Positions 31,389-36,832 of a DNA stretch of 36,832 bases are shown piece by piece. A model generated the notes under the pieces. It saw only the letters and a list, made by a program, of their open reading frames with translations. It was not told where the DNA came from and ran no database searches. Source of the DNA: Deltaproteobacteria bacterium (GTDB lineage: Bacteria > Desulfobacterota > Binatia > Bin18); assembly GCA_016874775.1 (NCBI GenBank), contig VGTJ01000037.1, positions 1 through 36,832 of the forward strand, in the 5' to 3' direction. Within the stretch, counting starts at the first letter, position 1. Each line of letters opens with the position of its first letter. Position numbers and translations under genes: made by a program.

Positions 31389-33203
31389 ATGTACGGCTTT
31401 CACGGTCGCCTGCTCTACATCGATTTAACCACGCAAACCTCACACTGGGTCGCACTCGATCCCGAAGTCCTGCGCGCGTATCTCGGTGGTACAGGACTAG
31501 GAACCAAGTTGCTCTACGACTATGCTCCACCAGCCGTCGATGCATTTGCGCCAGAAAACCCGTTAATCTTTACCACTGCACCACTGGTCGATACCGGTCT
31601 GACAACCACAGCCAAGTTTGCGGTGGTGACTACTTCACCACTCACCGGTCTCATTACTGACTCTCTCTCGTCAAGTTTTTCTGCGCTTGAGCTGAAACGC
31701 TGTCAGCTTGATGCGATCGTGATTGTCGGGCGAGCGACCTCTCCAGTCTATTTGACTATCACGGACAGTGGTGTCGGTTTTCACCACGCTACACATCTTT
31801 GTGGAAAAAGTGCGCAAGAAACCGAAACAGCGATTCGCAACGAACAGAAAGAGCAAAGCATACGCATCGCAGCTATCGGTCTGGCTGGGGAACGTCTGGT
31901 ACGCTTTGCCACCATCAGTACGGAAGGACGCCATGCCGGTCGTGGTGGCACTGGTGCCGTCATGGGCGCAAAGAACCTCAAAGCGGTTGCCCTGCGTGGC
32001 ACCAGCCGCGCACGTGTCGCCGATCCTGAAGCGGTCGCGGCCATTGCTGACACGTTGCGCACGAAAAGTCTCAGTTCAGTCACAGCTAAATATCGCGAGA
32101 TCGGTACGGTCGCCAACCTGTCAGTCTTTAATCGACTTGGTGTATTACCGACCCGTAACTTCCAGCAATCCACCTTTGAACATGCTGAGCAACTCAGCGG
32201 TGAGCATCTGATGGAGGAAGCCGCAAGTCGTGTTCAAGGCTGTGCGGCATGTACGATTCGCTGCGAGCGATTGTTTAATGCGCTCAACGGCAAGCCACAA
32301 CGGTTAGAATATGAAACGCTCTTTGCTCTCGGACCACTGTGTGGGATCGAAGACTCACAGGTTGTCCTGCGTGCTGCGCAGCTATGCGATGAGTATGGAC
32401 TCGATACTATCAGTACCGGTGGCACTATCGCCTGGGCCATGGAATGCGCAGAAAAGAATCTTCTTCCGGATGCGCAACGCCTCGGCTTGCACTTTGGTAA
32501 CGCTGACGCTTTTCTTGCGACTATTACCGCTATCGGTGAACGTACAGGTCTCGGTGCGTTACTCGCAGAAGGTTCACGTGCTGCTGCAGTAACGATTGGT
32601 GGAGAAGCCGAGCATCTCGCCATGCATGTCAAAGGTATGGAACTGCCTGGCTACGAACCCCGGAGCTTGAAAACGATGGCCTTAGGACTTGCCGTAAGTT
32701 TGCGTGGTGCGTGCCACAACCGTTCGGGTGCTTATGAGGCGGATTTTTCGGGGCAAGTCGATCGCTTCACTATCGACCCGCAACGTGGCGCTCTGGTCGC
32801 CGCATCGGAAGATTTCTCGGCCATTATCGATTCACTGATTGTGTGTAAGTTCCTGCGCAAATGTTTCACCGACTTTTATATTGAAGCAGCAGAGATTCTG
32901 AGCAAAGTGACCGGCTATCCATTCACTGGTTCTGAACTGCAACACACCGGCGAACGGATCAATGTGTTGAAGAAGCTTTTTAACCTCCGACAAGGATGGC
33001 AAACGCACGATGACTGGCTCCCCGTTCGCCTATTGAGCGAACCACTCCCTACTGGCGTAGGCAGAGGGATCGGGCTGACTGAATCCGAGTTACGTGCCAT
33101 GATTGGGGGGTACTACAAAGCTCGGGGATGGGGCGCGAACGGAAACGTTCCGCTGGAGAAGCAACGAGAATTGGGAATAGATGATGGGACACGTAATACG
33201 TAA
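31389..33203 (+). CDS. Second tungsten AOR-family oxidoreductase
   Basis: A 604-residue AOR-family protein, clearly diverged from the one at 20718. It has YLGGTGLGTKLLYDY (31-45), EGRHAGRGGTGAVMGAKNLK (179-198), 4Fe-4S ligands C285/C288/C292 (CAACTIRC) and C486 (IVCKFL), the acidic EYET (307-310), and H443 (GACHNRSG). GGAGG overlaps the end of the previous gene and serves this ATG. Its partners differ from the first AOR: a NuoEF fusion upstream and FdhA downstream, with no AorA-type ferredoxin. It may pass electrons through the NuoEF/FdhA iron-sulfur chain to NAD. Substrate unknown; possibilities range from aldehydes to other carboxylate/carbonyl pairs. Confidence 0.92.
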   Translation: MYGFHGRLLYIDLTTQTSHWVALDPEVLRAYLGGTGLGTKLLYDYAPPAVDAFAPENPLIFTTAPLVDTGLTTTAKFAVVTTSPLTGLITDSLSSSFSALELKRCQLDAIVIVGRATSPVYLTITDSGVGFHHATHLCGKSAQETETAIRNEQKEQSIRIAAIGLAGERLVRFATISTEGRHAGRGGTGAVMGAKNLKAVALRGTSRARVADPEAVAAIADTLRTKSLSSVTAKYREIGTVANLSVFNRLGVLPTRNFQQSTFEHAEQLSGEHLMEEAASRVQGCAACTIRCERLFNALNGKPQRLEYETLFALGPLCGIEDSQVVLRAAQLCDEYGLDTISTGGTIAWAMECAEKNLLPDAQRLGLHFGNADAFLATITAIGERTGLGALLAEGSRAAAVTIGGEAEHLAMHVKGMELPGYEPRSLKTMALGLAVSLRGACHNRSGAYEADFSGQVDRFTIDPQRGALVAASEDFSAIIDSLIVCKFLRKCFTDFYIEAAEILSKVTGYPFTGSELQHTGERINVLKKLFNLRQGWQTHDDWLPVRLLSEPLPTGVGRGIGLTESELRAMIGGYYKARGWGANGNVPLEKQRELGIDDGTRNT

Positions 33204-33215
33204 AACGGGAAGAGT

Positions 33216-33289
33216 GGGGCTAGGGGCTGGGGGCTAGGAACTTGTTTTTCTTTTTTCCACAAGCCCCAAGTCCCTAGCCCCTAGTCCCA
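33216..33289. repeat. Inverted heptamer arrays (GGGGCTA/CCCCTAG) between AOR and fdhA
   Basis: Left arm 33216-33238 has units GGGGCTA, GGGGCTG, GGGGCTA. Right arm 33260-33289 is the complementary CCCCAAG, TCCCTAG, CCCCTAG, TCCC series. About 24 of 30 positions pair, with a T-rich loop (33243-33257). It could act as an mRNA hairpin or attenuator. It matches the element at 20157-20236. Confidence 0.75.
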
Positions 33290-33325
33290 TATCGTACGTA
33301 TGACGAGCAACAAAAGGATTAGATT

Positions 33326-36178
33326 ATGACCGCAGCCGCCACAGAACAAACGACACTGATTACGCTAACAATCAACGGCCAAAGCGTAAGCGTCCCTACC
33401 GGAACAACCATTTGGGAAGCTGCGCGACAGCTCGGAATTGATATCCCAGTACTGTGTCATGATCCACGGCTTGATCCAGTTGCCGTGTGTCGAGTGTGTG
33501 CGGTCGATGTCAAAGGTGCGCGTGTCGCGCAAGCCGCGTGTATTCGTCAGGTCGAGCCAGGCATGGAAGTGCAAACCCACAGTGAACGCATCGAGCGCTC
33601 GCGCAAGATGCTGGCTGAGTTACTCCTCGCTGACCACCCAACCCCTTGTGCCAAACATCAAAAGAACGGCAACTGTGAACTCGAACTGCTGGGCGAACAA
33701 TACGGTTTGCTCAAGGTTCCCTCGCCCCGCAGGGGAGAGGGTCAGGGTGAGGGGAAGGTAGCAATTCGCCTACCTGCTCGCGTCACAGAAAACGGCCATG
33801 ACCCTTCATCCCCAGTCATCGCCGTCGATCACAACGCCTGCATCCTGTGCGATCGCTGTATTCGTGGCTGCGATGATATCCAAAACAATGATGTCATTGG
33901 TCGCACTGGCAAAGGTGCGCACGCCCATATCGGGTTTGATTTGAACCTGCCGATGGGCAAATCGACTTGTGTCGCTTGCGGCGAGTGTGCATCGGTGTGT
34001 CCCACGGGTGCACTGTTTAACAAACCGTTGACTGTCGATGTCGCATTACCACAGACCAAAGCGGTGGATTCTGTTTGTCCATATTGTGGTGTTGGTTGCG
34101 CAATCACCTATCACGTCAAGGACAACAAGATCGTGCAGGTCAGTGGCCGTGAAAGTCCGGTCAACCACGGACGATTGTGTGTAAAAGGTCGCTACGGCTT
34201 CGATTATGCCCTGCACCCACAACGTTTGACTGCGCCGTTGATTCGTAAACCGGAAGCGTACCCCAAAGGACCATTGTCACAAGACGTGCGTGGCGCCGAT
34301 GGCAAATGGCAACGTAAGCCCGGTGGCATCGTCGATTATGCCGAGGTCATGCCCGCATTTCGTGAAGCAACCTGGGAAGAAGCGCTGACGTTAGTCGCCA
34401 GCAAACTCAAAGGCATTCGCGATCAACATGGTCCTGGCGCACTGGCAGGCTTTGGCTCAGCCAAATGCTCGAACGAGGAAGCCTATCTGTTTCAAAAGCT
34501 GATTCGTGCCGGGTTCGGCACCAATAACGTCGATCACTGCACCCGGCTGTGTCACGCGTCTTCAGTAGCCGCCTTGCAAGAGACCATTGGTTCAGGCGCC
34601 GTCTCTAACGTTTTTGGCGATATTCAATATGCTGATGTCGCAGTGATTATTGGCTCGAATACGACAGAAAATCATCCGGTCGCGGCTACCTTCTTCAAAC
34701 AAGCGGCTGATCGCGGCACGAAACTTATTGTGATCGATCCGCGTCGCCCGACCATCGCTGACCATGCGCAACACTATGTGAGATACAAACCAGGAACTGA
34801 TGTCGCGTTCCTCAATGGTGTTATGCACGTCATCATTGAAGAAGGCATGACCGATCCAACCTTTATCGAGCATCGCACCCAGAATTTTGCGGAGCTGGCT
34901 GAGACCGTCAAGCAATACACGCCAGAGATGGTCGAAAAAATCACCGGCGTTCCTGCCGATGAGATCCGCACCATTGCTCGCGTTTATGGCAAAGCAAAGA
35001 ATGCGATGATCTTCTGGGGCATGGGGATCTCACAACACACGACCGGTACCGATAATGCGCGCTGTCTCATTTCGCTGTGTCTGATGACCGGCAACATTGG
35101 ACGTCCAGGAACCGGCTTGCATCCGTTGCGCGGACAGAACAACGTCCAAGGCGCGTCAGACTCCGGCCTGATTCCGATGGTCTACACCGATTATCAACGT
35201 GTCGACAACCCGCAAATCCGTGCAAAGTTCGAGAAAGCGTGGGGCGTAACGCTCGATCCCAAGCCTGGACTCACTGTGGTTGAGATTGCCCACGGTGCAC
35301 TGCATGGCACCATCAAAGGCATGCACATGATGGGCGAAAACCCGTTTCTCAGTGACCCAAACATCAACAAAGTACGCAAGGCGCTGGCCAATCTTGAGTT
35401 CTTAGTGGTGCAAGACATCTTCCTCACCGAGACCGCAGAATTTGCCGATGTCATTCTGCCAGCGTCGAGTTTCCCAGAGAAAGACGGTACCTACACCAAC
35501 ACCGACCGGCGCGTGCAAATCGGGCGCCAAGCGATTGCTTCCCCAGGCCAAGCCCGACCAGATTGGCAGATTATCTGCGATATCTCGACGCGCCTGGGCT
35601 ATCCCATGCACTACAACTCAACTGAGGAAGTCTTCACTGAGTTGGCAGCATTGTCACCCAATCTGGCTGGCTTGAGTTATGACAAGCTTGGCACTAGCGG
35701 TGAGTTGTGGCCATGCCCTGATCCGCACCAACCTGGACAGTCTGTGATCTTCACGGAGACATTCCCGAGTGGCAAAGGCAAGTTCGTTCCGGCTGAATTT
35801 GCTCCCGCCAACGAGCTACCAGATGCCAAGTATCCGTTAGTGCTCAACACCGGGCGTGTCTTAGAGCACTGGCACACCGGCACCATGACCCGTCGCTCCA
35901 AGGCGCTCGATGCCATCAAGCCAGAAGCATTCGTCGAAGTGCATCCAGAAGATCTCTACGCTCTAGGTATTCAAGATGGTGAGATGGTGAAAGTTAGCTC
36001 CCGACGTGGGACCATCACGCTAAAAGCGCACATCGGCGTACGCACACAAAAAGGCAGTGTCTTTATTCCGTTCCATTTCCGCGAAGCCGCAGCCAACTTG
36101 TTGACCAACGACGCACTTGATCCGTACGGCAAGATTCCGGAGTTCAAGTTCTGTGCGGTAAAAGTGGAACGCGCCTAG
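33326..36178 (+). CDS. Formate dehydrogenase alpha subunit (NuoG/FdhA type, Cys form)
   Basis: A 950-residue molybdo/tungsto-enzyme. The N-terminal 2Fe-2S has C44/C55/C58/C72. A NuoG-like site H104-x3-C108-x2-H111-x5-C117 has His where Cys is usual. Two 4Fe-4S sites are C172/175/178/182 and C215/218/221/225. The catalytic-domain cluster is C251/254/258 and C285. The active-site phrase NVDHCTRLCHASS has C409 in the place of selenocysteine, followed by H410. It oxidises formate, or reduces CO2, using a bis-MGD cofactor. Residues 132-143 (PSPRRGEGQGEG) are encoded by an inserted palindromic repeat. AAGGA precedes the ATG. FdhD/FdsC maturation genes are not in the window. Confidence 0.93.
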   Translation: MTAAATEQTTLITLTINGQSVSVPTGTTIWEAARQLGIDIPVLCHDPRLDPVAVCRVCAVDVKGARVAQAACIRQVEPGMEVQTHSERIERSRKMLAELLLADHPTPCAKHQKNGNCELELLGEQYGLLKVPSPRRGEGQGEGKVAIRLPARVTENGHDPSSPVIAVDHNACILCDRCIRGCDDIQNNDVIGRTGKGAHAHIGFDLNLPMGKSTCVACGECASVCPTGALFNKPLTVDVALPQTKAVDSVCPYCGVGCAITYHVKDNKIVQVSGRESPVNHGRLCVKGRYGFDYALHPQRLTAPLIRKPEAYPKGPLSQDVRGADGKWQRKPGGIVDYAEVMPAFREATWEEALTLVASKLKGIRDQHGPGALAGFGSAKCSNEEAYLFQKLIRAGFGTNNVDHCTRLCHASSVAALQETIGSGAVSNVFGDIQYADVAVIIGSNTTENHPVAATFFKQAADRGTKLIVIDPRRPTIADHAQHYVRYKPGTDVAFLNGVMHVIIEEGMTDPTFIEHRTQNFAELAETVKQYTPEMVEKITGVPADEIRTIARVYGKAKNAMIFWGMGISQHTTGTDNARCLISLCLMTGNIGRPGTGLHPLRGQNNVQGASDSGLIPMVYTDYQRVDNPQIRAKFEKAWGVTLDPKPGLTVVEIAHGALHGTIKGMHMMGENPFLSDPNINKVRKALANLEFLVVQDIFLTETAEFADVILPASSFPEKDGTYTNTDRRVQIGRQAIASPGQARPDWQIICDISTRLGYPMHYNSTEEVFTELAALSPNLAGLSYDKLGTSGELWPCPDPHQPGQSVIFTETFPSGKGKFVPAEFAPANELPDAKYPLVLNTGRVLEHWHTGTMTRRSKALDAIKPEAFVEVHPEDLYALGIQDGEMVKVSSRRGTITLKAHIGVRTQKGSVFIPFHFREAAANLLTNDALDPYGKIPEFKFCAVKVERA
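33719..33754 (+). repeat. In-frame palindromic repeat inside fdhA
   Basis: The stretch reads CCCTCGCCCCGCAGGGGAGA, then GGGTCAGGGTGAGGGG. This is a common extragenic palindromic repeat (CCCTCTCCCC-type). Here it lies in the coding frame and adds about 12 residues (PSPRRGEGQGEG) between the His/Cys cluster and the first 4Fe-4S site, where homologues have a linker. The frame is preserved. Confidence 0.8.
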
Positions 36179-36180
36179 CC

Positions 36181-36241
36181 TGGGAGCGCGGGCGTCCCGC
36201 CCGCAAGACCTGAAAATGCGACCGAGACGGTCGCGCTCCCA
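36181..36241. repeat. Compound palindrome downstream of fdhA
   Basis: Outer arms TGGGAGCGC (36181-36189) and GCGCTCCCA (36233-36241) enclose two hairpins, GCGGGCGTCCCGCCCGC and GCGACCGAGACGGTCGC. It begins two bases after the fdhA stop and may end transcription, though there is no T-tract. It has the look of a dispersed MITE/REP family. Confidence 0.8.
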
Positions 36242-36247
36242 GCTATC

Positions 36248-36680
36248 CTAAAACGCAAACAGCGCATCAAACTGCAGACGATTCACTGAGAAATCAGATT
36301 CCCCCCCCCCCGCACGATTTTGCCACTTTTGAGGCGGACAGAGTTCGTCAGCACAAGCTGGGGGTTACGAATACGTTCGATCGCAATGGCGTCCGAACGG
36401 CCAAAGTAGTAGTCGGCGGCAGCAAGCGTTAGCAGCGAGTTTTTCGTTGGTGCAACTGTCAGTTGTAGTTGTTCTCCCAACATGTAGGAATCTCGGCCAG
36501 GAAAGAATCCTTTCACTGGCCACTGACCGGCAGCAATTTTCAGACTGCGGAAGAAATCTTTGCCTTCGAACAACGTTAATTCTTCAGCCGCACCTTCAGG
36601 AGAAAGGTCCTGGTCAAAAATTCACTCAGACGCCATCACTGCCCAGGGACGGAAGAAGTTCACACTAAACTTTCCTGCCG
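36248..36680 (-). pseudogene. Outer-membrane porin C-terminal remnant with poly-G tract
   Basis: The minus strand encodes a beta-barrel end: AGKFSVNFFRPWAVMASE, a TGA at 36622-36624, then IFDQDLSPEGAAEELTLFEG, FFRSLKIAAGQWPVKGFFPG and YYFGRSDAIAIERIRNPQLV. An 11-base poly-G tract (36301-36311 as C on the plus strand) shifts the frame. With one more G (or two fewer) the protein would end SDFSVNRLQFDALFAF and stop at 36248. The terminal Phe is the usual outer-membrane insertion signal. It resembles the 'putative porin' family. The 5' part is removed by the IS boundary at 36681. Confidence 0.7.
36301..36311 (-). repeat. Poly-G (11) homopolymer in the porin remnant
   Basis: Eleven C on the plus strand, read as G on the coding strand. 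Length 9 or 12 would restore the porin C-terminus; the observed 11 gives a stop shortly after. Such tracts slip in replication and also cause sequencing errors. Confidence 0.85.
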
Positions 36681-36832
36681 TTAGGCATGGGCAAGAATTA
36701 AGTTACCGATTAAGAGCGAGGAAGAAGCGTATAGTTCCAATCGCCATGAAACTTACCGGGTTTGATATTGAGCGCTTGAAACTCATCGTCGGAGACCTGT
36801 AGGCCTTTGGGATAATCGTTGGCGTCCAAGGT
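36681..36832 (-). mobile_element. Right end of a second ISAzo13-like copy (cut by window end)
   Basis: Bases 36681-36807 are the exact inverted copy of 1-127; 25 further bases continue the transposase gene to the window end. The inner edge at 36680/36681 cuts the porin gene. Like the left copy, its transposase 3' end faces the window interior. Confidence 0.7.
36710..36832 (-). CDS. Transposase C-terminal fragment, ISAzo13-like (partial)
   Basis: Forty residues end at the TAA at 36710-36712: TLDANDYPKGLQVSDDEFQA and onward to WNYTLLPRS. The last 31 are identical to the left copy. The family call is from the HGDWNYT tail by recall. The rest of the gene lies beyond the window. Confidence 0.6.
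   Translation of the reverse strand, partial: TLDANDYPKGLQVSDDEFQALNIKPGKFHGDWNYTLLPRS

Noticed and set aside
34550-34556. Selenocysteine site in formate dehydrogenase
   Set aside because: The codon at the active-site position is TGT (Cys409), not TGA, so no recoding is needed.
36622-36624. TGA in the porin read as a recoded tryptophan codon
   Set aside because: Other genes in the window use TGA as a true stop (for example the P450 and CoxG-like ends), so the code is standard and this is damage.
1-36832. rRNA, tRNA, riboswitch or CRISPR
   Set aside because: Reading both strands showed no tRNA-like cloverleaf ends, no rRNA conserved segments and no spacer-repeat array; a Moco/tuco riboswitch ahead of the AOR operons was considered, but no supporting structure could be drawn by eye.

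Overview
The window is about 36.8 kb of mid-GC DNA that looks bacterial and Gram-negative. It carries type IV pilus minor pilins, a porin remnant and prepilin peptidase. The mix of SDR, EthD, luciferase-like oxidoreductase, TauD-type dioxygenase, CoxG-like, ETF and tungsten-enzyme genes resembles uncultured deltaproteobacterial, Binatota or Tectomicrobia-like lineages. That placement is inference: no rRNA, tRNA or ribosomal marker is present. Both ends stop inside copies of one insertion sequence (C-terminus of an ISAzo13-like transposase). The copies lie in inverted orientation with the same end facing inward, so this is either a segment bracketed by two inverted IS copies or a contig that broke at a multicopy IS.

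Layout. (1) 1-3630: IS end, a truncated dehydrogenase E1-alpha start, an SDR and a double EthD protein, and an orphan two-PAS histidine kinase. (2) 3800-8440: thymidylate kinase, prepilin peptidase and four minor pilin genes, all on the minus strand. (3) 8530-13900: a single-chain EtfB-EtfA fusion, a STAND ATPase with freshly duplicated 120-bp TPR units, and a PIN toxin-antitoxin pair. (4) 13925-15939: LLM-class flavin oxidoreductase and TauD-like dioxygenase, plus strand. (5) 15972-22523 (minus): a tungsten module in transcription order AorB-like W-aldehyde oxidoreductase, AorA-like four-cluster ferredoxin, AorC-like FAD oxidoreductase, MoaD-like carrier, CoxG-like protein, tungstate permease TupB and ATPase TupC. 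It covers enzyme, electron transfer, cofactor and metal uptake but has no binding protein TupA. (6) 22682-28206: a small putative biosynthetic cluster of Fe/2OG dioxygenase, stand-alone A-T-TE NRPS, a P450 broken by one in-frame amber codon, and a divergent deaminase. (7) 28594-36178 (plus): a second W/Mo module of NuoE-NuoF fusion, MobA-MoaD fusion, second AOR, and NuoG/FdhA-type Cys formate dehydrogenase. (8) 36181-36832: palindromic repeat, damaged porin remnant, IS end.

The central idea is two different AOR-based redox modules flanking an NRPS/P450 cluster. The first matches the AorABC architecture known from Aromatoleum (W-subunit, polyferredoxin, FAD subunit) plus tungstate transport. 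The second puts an AOR in one operon with NADH-module and formate-dehydrogenase subunits and a MobA-MoaD fusion ending in a free Gly-Gly. This suggests an NAD-linked aldehyde/formate enzyme with a dedicated pterin-cofactor protein.

A second theme is degenerate tandem repeats with a 7-base (in places 8-base) period between many genes, one of which has become the leader peptide of a PilW-like pilin. Palindromic repeats also occur, one inserted in frame into the formate dehydrogenase gene.
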